64,000 bases of DNA, from contig NZ_FOBO01000005.1 of assembly GCF_900109855.1 (NCBI RefSeq), positions 62,001-126,000 of the forward strand. Reading direction: 5' to 3'. The translations under genes were made by a program, and so were the position numbers. Numbering within the stretch: the first letter of the stretch is position 1; every line of letters begins with the position of its first letter. The notes below the pieces were generated by a model that made no database searches, was not told the DNA's origin, and saw nothing but the letters and a program-made list of their open reading frames with translations. Of this stretch, positions 44,358 to 53,925 are shown one piece after another. The stretch comes from Roseovarius tolerans. GTDB taxonomy: Bacteria > Pseudomonadota > Alphaproteobacteria > Rhodobacterales > Rhodobacteraceae.

Positions 44358-44762
44358 TCAGAGCGCCTTGCGCAGAATCAGAGCGTCGACCGTCCCGCGT
44401 GCGTAGTATCCCGTGCGCCGGGCGACCTCGGAATAGCCCGCTGCTTGATACAGCGTGCGCGCAGGTGCATTGTTTGCCGCAACCTCAAGGAACGCCGTTA
44501 CTGCACCGCGTGCGCCAGCCTCGCCCTCGAACCCGGCAAGGCATGCGCGAGCCAGCCCTTGTCGCTGATGCGCCGGGTCGCAGGCGAGCGTCAGCAATTC
44601 CGCCTCGTCCGCGATTACCCGGCCTAGCGCGAAGGCGCGCGCATCGCCCATGGCGAATACCAGCGGGCTTTCCAGCAGCTCAGTGAATTCCGCGACCGAC
44701 CATGCCCGCCCCTGACCCGCAAAGGCGCGCCCGTGGCAGGCAGCCATGTCGTCAGGCGTCAT
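44358..44762 (-). CDS. rimI: Ribosomal protein S18 alanine N-acetyltransferase RimI
   Basis: 134 residues of the GNAT fold: VIADEAELLTLACDPAHQRQGLARACL is the acetyl-CoA-binding segment and VAANNAPARTLYQAAGYSEVARRTGYYA the RimI C-terminal signature. It overlaps the tsaB gene by 11 nt, the usual rimI-tsaB order, which supports the call. Confidence 0.85.
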   Translation of the reverse strand: MTPDDMAACHGRAFAGQGRAWSVAEFTELLESPLVFAMGDARAFALGRVIADEAELLTLACDPAHQRQGLARACLAGFEGEAGARGAVTAFLEVAANNAPARTLYQAAGYSEVARRTGYYARGTVDALILRKAL

Positions 44763-45327
44763 CCAGAATCACCGGTGGCGCGTCCTTTGCCGGGGCCGCA
44801 TCGGCAGGCCGTACGTAAAGCGGCGCCGGGGGCGGGCCGTTATCGGGGGCACGAGCCGCAAGTCGGGCGATCTGCTCGGCCAGCAGAACGGGGGGCGGGG
44901 GGAGAAGCGCGTCAGGAACATCCGCCATCGCCACCAGTTCCGGTGCTTGCCCGACACGCTGCACGTAGCCCTGATCGCGCGGGGCGGGCACGCAGGGCGT
45001 GCCAGGCTCCGCGCCTGCACGGATCGCCTCCAGCGTGCTGATGCCGATCACGGGGATGCCAAGGCTCAGCGCCAGCCCCCGCGCGGTGGCAACCGAAATC
45101 CGAATGCCGGTGAAATTGCCGGGGCCGATGCCGACGCCGATCCGGGCCAGATCGCGCCACGTGGCCCCAGCCTCTGCCAAGACGTCTTCCAGCAGTGGCA
45201 TGAGACGTTCTGCCTGTCCGCGTCCCATCTCTTCGGCGCATGCCGTCAGAACCTGGTCACCGCATAGCAAAGCGGCCGCGCAGTGCGCGGCCGATGTGTC
45301 GAACCCCAGGGTAAGCGGCCTAGACAC
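44752..45327 (-). CDS. tsaB: tRNA threonylcarbamoyladenosine biosynthesis protein TsaB
   Basis: 191 residues of the ASKHA-fold TsaB: LTLGFDTSAAHCAAALL at the N-terminus and IGVGIGPGNFTGIRISVATARGLAL are the family signature. TsaB partners with TsaD and TsaE in t6A37 synthesis. It starts with GTG at 45327, overlapping the NfuA gene by 8 nt. Confidence 0.88.
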   Translation of the reverse strand: MSRPLTLGFDTSAAHCAAALLCGDQVLTACAEEMGRGQAERLMPLLEDVLAEAGATWRDLARIGVGIGPGNFTGIRISVATARGLALSLGIPVIGISTLEAIRAGAEPGTPCVPAPRDQGYVQRVGQAPELVAMADVPDALLPPPPVLLAEQIARLAARAPDNGPPPAPLYVRPADAAPAKDAPPVILDDA

Positions 45328-45883
45328 CGACAGGGCGCACCTCGGTCACTTCGGGGATGTAATGGCGCAGCAGGTTCTCGATCCCCATCTTCAACGTGAT
45401 GGTGGAAGAGGGGCAGCCGGCGCAGGCGCCCTGCATATGCAGGTAGACCACCCCGCGCTCGAAGCCGTGAAAGGTGATGTCGCCACCGTCCTGTGCCACC
45501 GCGGGCCGCACGCGGGTGTCGAGTAATTCCTTGATCTGACCCACGATTTCCGCGTCCTCGCCGCTGTGCTCGGCATGGCCCGACGCGCCGCCGCCCTCGC
45601 CGGTCATCACCGGCTGACCAGATTGGTAATGCTCCATGATCGCGCCCAGAATCGCGGGTTTGATATGGTCCCACTCGGTGGCTTCATCCTTGGTGACGGT
45701 CACAAAATCGTTGCCCAGAAAGACGCCTGAGACGCCCGGAACCTTGAAAATTCGGTCGACCAGAGGCGACACCTCCGCGCCGTCGGAGGTAGGAAAATCA
45801 GCGGTGCCTGCGTCCAGCACGGTCTGTCCGGGCAGGAACTTCAGCGTGGCGGGATTTGGAGTGGATTCGGTCTGGATGAACAT
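45320..45883 (-). CDS. nfuA: NifU-like Fe-S carrier NfuA type
   Basis: 187 residues with an N-terminal Nfu_N domain (MFIQTESTPNPATLKFLPGQ) and a C-terminal NifU domain with CAGCPSS that binds a Fe4S4 cluster. It hands clusters to target enzymes. Start 45883 with AAAGGGG 8 nt upstream was chosen over a longer frame. The three genes nfuA, tsaB and rimI overlap successively, so they form one transcription unit. Confidence 0.91.
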   Translation of the reverse strand: MFIQTESTPNPATLKFLPGQTVLDAGTADFPTSDGAEVSPLVDRIFKVPGVSGVFLGNDFVTVTKDEATEWDHIKPAILGAIMEHYQSGQPVMTGEGGGASGHAEHSGEDAEIVGQIKELLDTRVRPAVAQDGGDITFHGFERGVVYLHMQGACAGCPSSTITLKMGIENLLRHYIPEVTEVRPVGV

Positions 45884-46010
45884 GGCGCGCCCCTTTCGTG
45901 CTTGTCCCCAGATATGCGCCCCCCATGGCCGCAAGTCAAGGATTGGAACGATTCTAAACTGGTTGGCAAGGGAAGGCAGGGTGACGTTTGCGTAGTGAGG
46001 CGCGCATTTC

Positions 46011-46466
46011 TCAGGTGATCGCCTCAAGCCGTTCCTTGCTCAGATCACCCGGCACGATGGTGATCGGGATAGGCAGGGTGCCCGAATTCTTGGTCAGTTG
46101 CGTTACCAGCGGTCCGGGACCTTTCTTGCCGGTCCCGGCACCCAGAACCAACACGCCGATATCCGGGTCGTCATGGACCTGCGCGATGATCTCAGAGACC
46201 GGCTCGCCCTCTCGGATCACCAGTTCAGGATCAATGCCTTGTTTGTCGCGCATCCATTTGGCGAAAACCTCGAAATGCGCCTCGATGCGCTCGCGGCTTT
46301 CTTCGCGCATGATGTCTCCGACACCGATCCAGTGATTGAATTCCTCTGGTGGGATCACCGATAGAATTTCGACGCCACCCTGCGTATGCGCGGCGCGCAT
46401 CGCCGCAAAGCGCATCGCGTTCAGGCATTCGCGGCTGTCATCCAGCACCACAAGAAACTTGCGCAT
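46011..46466 (-). CDS. Universal stress protein (UspA family)
   Basis: 151 residues: MRKFLVVLDDSRECLNAMRFAAMRA at the N-terminus and VLVLGAGTGKKGPGPLVTQL with the nucleotide loop G-x-G-x2-K-x-GP, followed by the terminal PIPITIVPG. ATP binding is likely but the role is unspecific. It lies 127 nt upstream of nfuA on the same strand. Confidence 0.87.
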   Translation of the reverse strand: MRKFLVVLDDSRECLNAMRFAAMRAAHTQGGVEILSVIPPEEFNHWIGVGDIMREESRERIEAHFEVFAKWMRDKQGIDPELVIREGEPVSEIIAQVHDDPDIGVLVLGAGTGKKGPGPLVTQLTKNSGTLPIPITIVPGDLSKERLEAIT

Positions 46467-46593
46467 CGCTCATATCTCCCTCAGTCGCGCATCATGACGC
46501 GGAAATGGGCACGGGGCAATAGAGGCCGTTCCCACATCCGAATTTGAGTATCTTTACCGAAAAGAAACAGCGAGTTGCCCGCCCGCTCTGCCC

Positions 46594-47604
46594 TCAGTCA
46601 AAGGTGCCGGCCACCCGACCCAACAGCATGAAGGCCCGCGCTGTGCGGGTTTCTGAAAGCTCCGATATCTCGGCATCCGTCGCGGTCTCGGCGAATTGTG
46701 AGACCATCCTGTCAAAGAGCCGCAAAAAGTGGTGCGCCGCATCGCGAAAGATCGCATCCTGCCGCATCCGGGCCGCTGTCAGCGCCAGTGATGACCGGTC
46801 GCGCACGCCACCAAGCGCAGCCACGGTCCGCCCGCGTTCACCATCGGCAAAACGCCGCCAGATTTCGGGGCGGGCCATATCGGGGCGCAGATCGTCCATG
46901 TAGATGCCATCATGCGACATCAACGTGAGAATGTCCTGTGCTGCACGGATGAGCTGTGCCGTGGGACGGTCTTTGAGTGCGCGTCGCAGCGCCGCAAAAC
47001 CGGCCTTGTCTTCGGGGCTCTCGGGGAAGTTCAGCGCGGTGATGAAATCCGCGCGGCTCAGAGGCGCCTGTATCTCTTCGGCGGGCGTGCCAAGTGGCAG
47101 GGCAACTTGATCATCAGCACCGGACGGTGCCGGGGCAGGGGCCAGTACCGGGCGCGGTTCGACCTCGTGCGTGCGCACCGAGGAAAACGTCGCCAGGGTG
47201 GTTTCGGTCTTGCGCTGTGCCGCCACGATCTCGTCCAGCTTCTGGCTGACCGTCTTGTCCACGGTTTGGCCAAGAAACTGATTTTGATTGAGATACGCGT
47301 CGCGGATCGCGTCAATTGCCGCCTGTAGCCGGGTGCTTTCCTCGCGCATGACGCGGCTTGCGCGCGCAGCGGTTGCCCCGACCCAGATCATGGCCACGGG
47401 CATGAAAACGGCAATCAGAACGATCACGAATTGCAGCGCGCCATCCACGCTGTCCTGTGGTGCGAGCACGAGGAAAAACAGCCCCGTTCCTGCCAGCCAT
47501 AACAAGGACAACGCAACCGCAATCACCTCGATCACGGTCAGACGGTCCGCCTGGGGCCTGTCCTGACGCCCCGACATGGGGCTGGGTTGCGTGCGTGGGG
47601 GCAT
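46594..47604 (-). CDS. Conserved hypothetical membrane protein
   Basis: 336 residues, not recognised as a named family. Two membrane segments near residues 23-50 and 57-77 (VIEVIAVALSLLWLAGTGLFFLVLA and LQFVIVLIAVFMPVAMIWVGATA), then a helical/coiled-coil segment (90-140), a Pro-rich linker (APAPAPSGADDQ) and a cytoplasmic all-helical C-terminal domain (FITALNFPESPEDKAGFAALRRALKDR onward). Similar proteins occur in Rhodobacterales near greA, and function is unknown. It lies 14 nt downstream of greA. Confidence 0.7.
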   Translation of the reverse strand: MPPRTQPSPMSGRQDRPQADRLTVIEVIAVALSLLWLAGTGLFFLVLAPQDSVDGALQFVIVLIAVFMPVAMIWVGATAARASRVMREESTRLQAAIDAIRDAYLNQNQFLGQTVDKTVSQKLDEIVAAQRKTETTLATFSSVRTHEVEPRPVLAPAPAPSGADDQVALPLGTPAEEIQAPLSRADFITALNFPESPEDKAGFAALRRALKDRPTAQLIRAAQDILTLMSHDGIYMDDLRPDMARPEIWRRFADGERGRTVAALGGVRDRSSLALTAARMRQDAIFRDAAHHFLRLFDRMVSQFAETATDAEISELSETRTARAFMLLGRVAGTFD

Positions 47605-47618
47605 GATGTGGTTGCCTG

Positions 47619-48089
47619 TCAGAGATATACGACCTTTATCACCTCATAGGCGCGATCACCACCGGGAGTGCGCACTTCGACGCTGTCGCCCTCTTCCTTG
47701 CCGATCAGGGCGCGCGCAATTGGCGATTTTATGTTCAGAAGGCCGTTTTCGATACTGGCCTCATGTTCCCCCACGATCTGATAGGTCTTTTCCTCGTCGG
47801 TATCCTCGTCAACGAGCGTGACCGTCGCGCCGAACTTGATCGAACCCGAGAGTTTCGCGGGGTCGATCACTTCGGCGAGACTCAGGATGCCCTCGATCTC
47901 TTTGATCCGGCCCTCGATGAAGGACTGCTTTTCCTTGGCCGAGTGATATTCAGCGTTCTCGCTCAGGTCGCCATGTTCTCGCGCTTCGGCGATGGCGCGA
48001 ATAATGGCGGGCCGCTCAACCGACTTGAGCTGCTTGAGCTCTTTTCCCAGCGCGGCATGGCCGCCTGCAGTCATCGGGATTTTTTCCAT
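47619..48089 (-). CDS. greA: Transcription elongation factor GreA
   Basis: 156 residues: an N-terminal coiled coil with the tip [24 protein letters not shown] (the acidic Asp and Glu that activate cleavage by RNA polymerase), and a C-terminal FKBP-like domain. It rescues backtracked RNA polymerase. A 7-bp hairpin at 48112-48136 lies in its leader. Confidence 0.93.
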   Translation of the reverse strand: MEKIPMTAGGHAALGKELKQLKSVERPAIIRAIAEAREHGDLSENAEYHSAKEKQSFIEGRIKEIEGILSLAEVIDPAKLSGSIKFGATVTLVDEDTDEEKTYQIVGEHEASIENGLLNIKSPIARALIGKEEGDSVEVRTPGGDRAYEVIKVVYL

Positions 48090-48111
48090 TTCACGCGTCC
48101 ATTGTCAGAAG

Positions 48112-48136
48112 CGGGGCCGCGCATTTGCTGGCCCCG
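48112..48136 (-). promoter_or_regulatory. Hairpin in the greA leader
   Basis: CGGGGCC at 48112-48118 pairs with GGCCCCG at 48130-48136 around an 11-nt loop, 23 nt upstream of the greA ATG. No other structure is clear in 48090-48368 apart from the palindrome at 48309. Confidence 0.35.
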
Positions 48137-48308
48137 TCAGTCTCGTTTCAGAATTTGGATCAGATTGCACGAATGCGGGCTTCGATTGCAATAGTGGATC
48201 GCGAAGGCAGGCGTATTCAGGCGCAGGGCCGTGACAAATTGCCGGTTTCAAGCGGTTTTAACGTCGTGTTTCAATTGACGCTTGACGCGCGGGCGGGCTA
48301 GTCACTCT

Positions 48309-48323
48309 CGCAACAATGTTGCG
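48309..48323. promoter_or_regulatory. 15-bp perfect palindrome CGCAACA-A-TGTTGCG
   Basis: Perfect palindrome with a single central base, 45 nt before the ETF-QO start codon. The same pattern with T in the centre is found 58 nt before phbB (55843-55857). It is likely a regulator binding site; the regulator is unknown. Confidence 0.6.
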
Positions 48324-48368
48324 TGGCGGCACTGGCCCGTGATGCGCCCCGAAAAAAGGATGATGTCG

Positions 48369-50018
48369 ATGACGGATATGACGCGCGAAGCGATGGAATA
48401 CGATGTCGTGATCGTAGGGGCGGGGCCTGCCGGTCTGTCTGCCGCGATCCGGCTGAAGCAGCTTGATGCCGAGTGTCAGGTCGTGGTGCTGGAAAAGGGC
48501 TCCGAGGTGGGGGCCCATATCCTGTCGGGCGCGGTGCTCGATCCCTGCGGCCTCGATGCGCTGATCCCCGACTGGAAAGAGAAGGGCGCGCCGATAAACA
48601 CGCCTGTGCGCGAGGATAATTTCTACATGCTGGGTGAAGGCGGCAAGGTGCGCGTCCCCAACTGGCCGATGCCGCCGCTGATGAACAACCACGGCAATTA
48701 CATCGTCTCGATGGGCAATGTCTGCCGCTGGATGGCCGAACAGGCCGAGGAACTGGGCGTCGAGATTTTTCCAGGCATGGCCTGTTCGGAAATGGTCTAT
48801 GGCGAGAATGGCGAGGTCAAGGGCGTCGTGGCCGGTGAGTTCGGTCGCAACGAGGACGGCACGCCCGGTCCGAGCTATGAGCCGGGGATGGAGCTGCACG
48901 GCAAATACGTCTTCCTGTCCGAGGGCGTGCGCGGGTCGCTCGCCAAGGAGGTGATCGGCAAATACGATCTGTCCAAGGGGCACGAGCCGCAGAAATTCGG
49001 CCTCGGCATGAAAGAGATCTGGGAGGTGGACCCCGCCAAGCATCGCGAGGGCAGCGTCACCCACACGATGGGCTGGCCGCTTGGCAGCAACGCGGGCGGC
49101 GGCTCGTTCATCTATCATCTTGAGAACAATCAGGTCTATGTCGGCTTCGTGGTGCATCTGAATTACCAGAACCCGCATCTCTACCCCTACATGGAATTCC
49201 AGCGTTTCAAGCATCACCCGATGGTCGCGGATCTGCTCAAGGGGGGCAAGCGCGTGGCCTACGGTGCGCGCGCCATCACCGAGGGTGGCTATCAGTCGAT
49301 GCCCAAGATGGTGGCCCCGGGCGTGGCGCTTCTGGGTTGTTCGGTCGGCATGGTCAACGTGCCGCGCATCAAGGGCAACCATAACGCCATGCTCTCGGGC
49401 AAGGCGGCGGCGGAAGCGGCGCATGAGGCGATCAAGGCTGGCCGCACCAGTGACGAACTTGGCGATTACGAGACCGAGGTGCGCACCGGCGCGATCGGCA
49501 AAGACCTGAAAAAGGTGCGCAACGTCAAGCCGCTCTGGTCCAAATATGGCCTTCTGGCCTCACTCACTGTCGGCGGATTCGACATGTGGACCAATACCGT
49601 AGGCTTCAGCCTTCTGGGCACGCTCAAGCATGGCAAGACCGATGCCGAGGCGACAGGGCTGGCCGAGACCCACAAGAAGATCGACTACCCCAAGCCCGAT
49701 GGCAAGCTGAGCTTTGACCGCCTGACTAATGTCAGTTTCTCGATGACCAATCACGAGGAAAATCAGCCTGCGCATCTGACGCTCAAGGATGCGAACGTGC
49801 CGATCAGCGTCAACCTGCCGAAATACGCAGAGCCCGCGCAGCGCTATTGCCCGGCGGGTGTCTACGAGGTAGTGCACGAAGAAGGCAAGGAGCCGCGGTT
49901 CGTCATCAACTTCCAGAACTGCGTGCATTGCAAGACCTGCGACATCAAGGATCCCAGCCAGAATATCCACTGGGTCACACCGCAGGGCGGGGACGGACCG
50001 AACTATCCGAATATGTAA
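48369..50018 (+). CDS. Electron transfer flavoprotein-ubiquinone oxidoreductase (ETF-QO)
   Basis: 549 residues. The FAD-binding start YDVVIVGAGPAGLSAA is near 13, the conserved GCSVGMVNVPRIKGNHNAML and the C-terminal 4Fe-4S cluster with Cys in RYCPAGVYEV and QNCVHCKTCDIKDPSQNIHW. It passes electrons from ETF, hence from acyl-CoA dehydrogenases, to ubiquinone in the membrane. ATG 48369 is taken since AAAAGGA ends 8 nt upstream. Confidence 0.93.
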   Translation: MTDMTREAMEYDVVIVGAGPAGLSAAIRLKQLDAECQVVVLEKGSEVGAHILSGAVLDPCGLDALIPDWKEKGAPINTPVREDNFYMLGEGGKVRVPNWPMPPLMNNHGNYIVSMGNVCRWMAEQAEELGVEIFPGMACSEMVYGENGEVKGVVAGEFGRNEDGTPGPSYEPGMELHGKYVFLSEGVRGSLAKEVIGKYDLSKGHEPQKFGLGMKEIWEVDPAKHREGSVTHTMGWPLGSNAGGGSFIYHLENNQVYVGFVVHLNYQNPHLYPYMEFQRFKHHPMVADLLKGGKRVAYGARAITEGGYQSMPKMVAPGVALLGCSVGMVNVPRIKGNHNAMLSGKAAAEAAHEAIKAGRTSDELGDYETEVRTGAIGKDLKKVRNVKPLWSKYGLLASLTVGGFDMWTNTVGFSLLGTLKHGKTDAEATGLAETHKKIDYPKPDGKLSFDRLTNVSFSMTNHEENQPAHLTLKDANVPISVNLPKYAEPAQRYCPAGVYEVVHEEGKEPRFVINFQNCVHCKTCDIKDPSQNIHWVTPQGGDGPNYPNM

Positions 50019-50039
50019 CCATCCCGTGAGATCGGGGGC

Positions 50040-50065
50040 GCGGCGCGGCAAATGGGCCGCGCCGC
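50040..50065 (+). terminator. GC-rich hairpin after the ETF-QO gene
   Basis: 10-bp perfect stem GCGGCGCGGC and GCCGCGCCGC with a 6-nt loop, 21 nt after the stop. The following ATTGCCTT is not a clear T-run. Confidence 0.5.
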
Positions 50066-50129
50066 ATTGCCTTGGGGGGGCTGGCATATTACCTTCGCGT
50101 GACATTCCCGCGATAAAAGGCAGGTCAGC

Positions 50130-51851
50130 GTGAAAATCAGAACCCTCTCGGCCCTCGCACTCACAGCATTCTTGCAGGCGGTGCCGCTGCCTGTCTCGGC
50201 GCAGGAGCCAGCCGGCGCCTATCTTGCGGCCCGTCAGGCACGTGTCGTTGGCGATTTCGCGGCTGCGGCGCAGTATTACGCGCAGGCTTTGTCGCGGGAC
50301 CCGTCGAACCCGGCAATGCTTGAGAACGCGACCATCGCCTATCTGGCCCTGGGTCAGCTGGATCGGGCCGTCGCCGTGGCCCGCAAGATCGAGGCGGACG
50401 GATTGCGCAGTCAGGTGGCGCAAATTGCGCTTTTGGCCGATCAGGCAAGCAAGGCCGAGTGGGAGGGGCTGCTCTCGCGACTTCAGGACAAGCGTGGCGC
50501 GGGCGATCTGGCAGACGGGCTGATCTCGGCCTGGGCCTATCTCGGCAAGGGCGACATGACCGAGGCACTCGCCCGCTTCGACACCGTTGCCGAAGAACGC
50601 GGATTGCGCAGTTTCGCGCTCTATCAAAAGGCTCTGGCGCTCGCCTCTGTCGGTGATTTTGAAGGCGCTGACCAAGTGTTTGCCGGAGACGAGGACGGCC
50701 CGGTCCAAGCCACCCGGCGCGGTGTCATGGCCTGGGCGCAGGTCCTGAGCCAATTGGGCGAGCACGAGCGCGCGCTTGGCCTGATCGATGACACGTTTGG
50801 TGGGGACCCGGACCCGGAGATCACTGATCTGCGCGCGCAGATCGAGGCCGGTGAAACCGTGCCATTCGACGTGGTGTCGGGGCCAAAAGACGGTGTTGCG
50901 GAGGTTTTTTTCTCGCTTGCACGGGCGCTGATGCAAGAAGCCAATGACGAGTTCGTGCTGCTTTATGCGCGGGCCGCCGAGGCGATCCGGCCTGGCCATG
51001 TAGACGCCGTGATCACGGTGGCCGAGTTGCTCGAGGATATGGAGCAACACGACCTTGCCATCGCCGCTTACAAGAAGGTGCCGCGCGATCACCCCTCTTA
51101 TCACGTGGCCGAATTGGGGCGTGCGGAGGTCCTGCGCCGCGCGGACAAGCCCGATGCGGCGGCGGAGGTGCTCGACCAGTTGGCGCAGACCTATCCCGAT
51201 CTTGCCAATGTACATGTCGCAGCCGGGGATCTGCATCGCGCGCAAGAGAGTTACAACGCGGCAGTCGAGGCTTATGACCGCGCCATTGCGCTGCTGGAGG
51301 AGCGCGACAACCCGCAGTGGTTCGTCCACTACGCGCGCGCGATAAGTCACGAGCGGCTCGATCACTGGCCCCAAGCCGAGGCCGATTTCCGCCGTGCGCT
51401 TGAGTTGAACCCGGATCATCCGCAGGTGCTCAACTATTTGGGCTATTCGATGGTGGAAAAGCACATCAATCTCGAAGAAGCACTCGGCATGATCGAGCGC
51501 GCCGTCGCGGCACAGCCCAACAGTGGCTATATCGTCGACAGCCTCGGATGGGTCTATTATCGTCTGGGCCGCTATGACGAGGCCATCGTGCAGATGGAAC
51601 GCGCGGCCGAGTTGATGCCCACCGATCCGGTGGTCAACGATCACCTCGGTGATGTTCTCTGGGCGGTGGATCGCAAGGGCGAGGCACGATTTCAGTGGCG
51701 GAGGGCGCTGTCGCTTCATGAAAGCGCGCCGTCGCCAGATCTCGATGCCGACCGCGTGCGCCGCAAGCTGGAGGTCGGGCTCGATCAGGTGCTCGAGGAA
51801 GAAGGGTCCGAGCCGCTGAGAGCCGTGAATGCAATCCCGGCCAATAACTGA
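50130..51851 (+). CDS. TPR repeat periplasmic protein
   Basis: 573 residues. A signal peptide ([25 protein letters not shown]) precedes about 14 TPR-like repeats, clear at [46 protein letters not shown] and [24 protein letters not shown]. The start GTG at 50130 follows GGCAGG. It is a scaffold of unknown partner. Such proteins are often encoded before ispE in Rhodobacterales. The end overlaps ispE by 23 nt. Confidence 0.82.
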   Translation: MKIRTLSALALTAFLQAVPLPVSAQEPAGAYLAARQARVVGDFAAAAQYYAQALSRDPSNPAMLENATIAYLALGQLDRAVAVARKIEADGLRSQVAQIALLADQASKAEWEGLLSRLQDKRGAGDLADGLISAWAYLGKGDMTEALARFDTVAEERGLRSFALYQKALALASVGDFEGADQVFAGDEDGPVQATRRGVMAWAQVLSQLGEHERALGLIDDTFGGDPDPEITDLRAQIEAGETVPFDVVSGPKDGVAEVFFSLARALMQEANDEFVLLYARAAEAIRPGHVDAVITVAELLEDMEQHDLAIAAYKKVPRDHPSYHVAELGRAEVLRRADKPDAAAEVLDQLAQTYPDLANVHVAAGDLHRAQESYNAAVEAYDRAIALLEERDNPQWFVHYARAISHERLDHWPQAEADFRRALELNPDHPQVLNYLGYSMVEKHINLEEALGMIERAVAAQPNSGYIVDSLGWVYYRLGRYDEAIVQMERAAELMPTDPVVNDHLGDVLWAVDRKGEARFQWRRALSLHESAPSPDLDADRVRRKLEVGLDQVLEEEGSEPLRAVNAIPANN

Positions 51852-52659
51852 GCCTGCCCCGGCCAAGGTCAATCTGACGCTGCATGTCACGGGCCGCCGG
51901 GCGGATGGCTATCACCTGCTCGACTCGCTCGTCGTGTTTGCCGATATCGGTGATCGCGTGACCCTGCGGCCCGGTGTGTCGCATTTGCGGATTACGGGCC
52001 CTACGTCGGCGGGCGTGCCAGAGGGGCCTGAGAACCTCGTGCTGCGCGCCGCCGCGCTGATGGGGGCCGAGGCCGACATCACGCTCGACAAACATCTGCC
52101 CGCCGCTGCCGGGATCGGTGGCGGCTCAAGCGACGCGGCGGCCTGCCTGCGCGCGCTCACACGGCTCACTGGCGCGCGCCTGCCCGATGACGTGGCAAGC
52201 TTGGGGGCCGATGTGCCGGTCTGCCTGCTGGCCCGCGCCGCGCGGATGCGCGGCATCGGCGAAGAGGTCACGCCACTGGCGCGCCTGCCGCTCCTGCACG
52301 CCCTTCTGGTCAACCCGCGCATCGCCGTCTCGACGCCCGCAATCTTCAAACGACTGGCGCGGCGTGACAATTCCCCCATGCCCGAACGCCTGCCGGGCTG
52401 GCACACGGCGGAAAACCTGATCCATTGGCTGGCCACACAGCGCAACGATCTGGAGGAACCGGCCATCGCAGAGGCCCCGGTGATCGCGAATGTCTTGCAG
52501 GTGATTGCAGCGAGCGAAGGTTGCGCGCTCGCCCGCATGTCGGGCTCTGGTGCGACCTGTTTTGGGCTCTACCCCGATCCGCAATTTGCGCAAGAGGCCT
52601 CCGACGCGCTACGCCGCGACCATCCCGATTGGTGGGTCATGCCGACCCGTCTCAGTTGA
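51829..52659 (+). CDS. ispE: 4-(cytidine 5'-diphospho)-2-C-methyl-D-erythritol kinase
   Basis: 276 residues of the GHMP fold: [22 protein letters not shown] near the N-terminus and [21 protein letters not shown] for ATP. It phosphorylates CDP-ME in the MEP isoprenoid pathway. The start overlaps the TPR gene. The gene is convergent with the polyprenyl synthase gene (8-nt overlap), giving an isoprenoid pair on opposite strands. Confidence 0.92.
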   Translation: MQSRPITEPAPAKVNLTLHVTGRRADGYHLLDSLVVFADIGDRVTLRPGVSHLRITGPTSAGVPEGPENLVLRAAALMGAEADITLDKHLPAAAGIGGGSSDAAACLRALTRLTGARLPDDVASLGADVPVCLLARAARMRGIGEEVTPLARLPLLHALLVNPRIAVSTPAIFKRLARRDNSPMPERLPGWHTAENLIHWLATQRNDLEEPAIAEAPVIANVLQVIAASEGCALARMSGSGATCFGLYPDPQFAQEASDALRRDHPDWWVMPTRLS

Positions 52660-53653
52660 TCCGCGCCACCACGTAATCCGCCAGACCACCCAGCATGTCG
52701 CGCACCGGATGGGCGGGCAGCGTCTCCAAAGACACGCGCGCCTTGGCGACCCAGGCCATTGCATCTGCGCGCGTCTGGTCAAGCGCTCCATGCGCGTGCA
52801 ACAGAGCGAGCGCATGCTCCAGATCGCCGTCGCGCTGATCCCCCTTCTCGATGCACCGCTTCCAGAAGGCGCGTTCCTCGTCCGAGGCCGCCGCCACCGC
52901 CTTGATCACCGGCAAGGTCAGCTTGCGCTCGCGGAAATCGTCGCCGACATTCTTGCCGGTCGCCTTGGCGTCGCCCTCGTAGTCGAGCAGGTCATCGACG
53001 ATCTGGAACGCAACCCCAAGAGCGTCGCCGTAATCGAAAAGCGCCTGCACCTGAGCCTCGGGCGCGCCGGCGATGACGCCGCCCACTTCGGTCGCCGCCG
53101 AGAAAAGCGCCGCCGTCTTGCCGCGCACCACCTGAAGATAGATGCTCTCACCGGTGCGCAGATCGCGCGCCGCGCTGAGCTGCAGCACCTCGCCCTCGGC
53201 TATCGTCGCCGAGGCATTTGCAAGGATATCAAGCACCCGCAGCGAGCCGGTCTCGACCATCAACTGAAAGGCACGCGCAAAGAGATAATCGCCCACAAGA
53301 ACGCTGGATTTGTTGTCATAAAGCAGGTTCGCCGTGGGCCGCCCCCGGCGCTGCGCGCTCTCGTCCACCACGTCGTCATGCAACAGCGTGGCGGTGTGGA
53401 TGAATTCCACCGTTGCCGCCAGATGCACGTCATAATCGCCGGAATAGCCGCACATATCCGCACTCGCCAGCGTCAGGAGCGGACGCAGCCGCTTGCCGCC
53501 CGCCTCAACGAGATGTGCCGTGACCTCGGGAATGCGCGGCGCGTGGCGCGAGGCCATGCGCGCCCGGATCAGCGTATTGACCGCGTCCATCTTGTCCGCC
53601 AGATGCGCGGCAAGGGCCTCATGCGGTTTGGTTGCGACTTCGTCCAATCCCAT
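52652..53653 (-). CDS. ispB: Polyprenyl (octaprenyl) diphosphate synthase
   Basis: 333 residues with the trans-prenyltransferase motifs [14 protein letters not shown] (FARM-type DDxxD) and [13 protein letters not shown] (SARM), plus [15 protein letters not shown]. It makes the side chain for ubiquinone; octaprenyl or decaprenyl length cannot be read. ATG 53653 has GGGAG 4 nt upstream. It overlaps ispE at the stops by 8 nt. Confidence 0.88.
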   Translation of the reverse strand: MGLDEVATKPHEALAAHLADKMDAVNTLIRARMASRHAPRIPEVTAHLVEAGGKRLRPLLTLASADMCGYSGDYDVHLAATVEFIHTATLLHDDVVDESAQRRGRPTANLLYDNKSSVLVGDYLFARAFQLMVETGSLRVLDILANASATIAEGEVLQLSAARDLRTGESIYLQVVRGKTAALFSAATEVGGVIAGAPEAQVQALFDYGDALGVAFQIVDDLLDYEGDAKATGKNVGDDFRERKLTLPVIKAVAAASDEERAFWKRCIEKGDQRDGDLEHALALLHAHGALDQTRADAMAWVAKARVSLETLPAHPVRDMLGGLADYVVARIN

Positions 53654-53709
53654 AACACTCCCGTCAACACTGCTCGACAAATAGCGCGCGGTGCCCTTAT
53701 GTCAGCCTT

Positions 53710-53925
53710 ATGAAACAGCTTCTCCGCACTAATGATCCCGCATCCATGGCGTTCGCTCAGGCGCTGCTTCAGGGCGAGGGTATAGACTGCTTTGAAATGG
53801 ACGTAAACATGAGCATCCTCGAAGGCTCTATCGGGATTTTCCCGCGCCGCCTGATGGTGGCGGATGCCGATTACGAGGATGCGCGCGAGGCGCTCATCGA
53901 CAACGGATTCTCGCTTGAGGACTGA
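53710..53925 (+). CDS. DUF2007 domain small protein
   Basis: 71 residues (MKQLLRTNDPASMAFAQALLQGEGIDCFEMDVN...). This is the putative signal-transducing DUF2007 fold, similar to the C-terminal regions of PII-like proteins; function unknown. It overlaps or abuts the methyltransferase gene downstream. Confidence 0.8.
   Translation: MKQLLRTNDPASMAFAQALLQGEGIDCFEMDVNMSILEGSIGIFPRRLMVADADYEDAREALIDNGFSLED

Noticed and set aside
49560-51890. A 776-codon open frame on the minus strand
   Set aside because: It is the antisense of the ETF-QO and TPR genes, a common effect of high GC with strong codon bias; no domain is seen.
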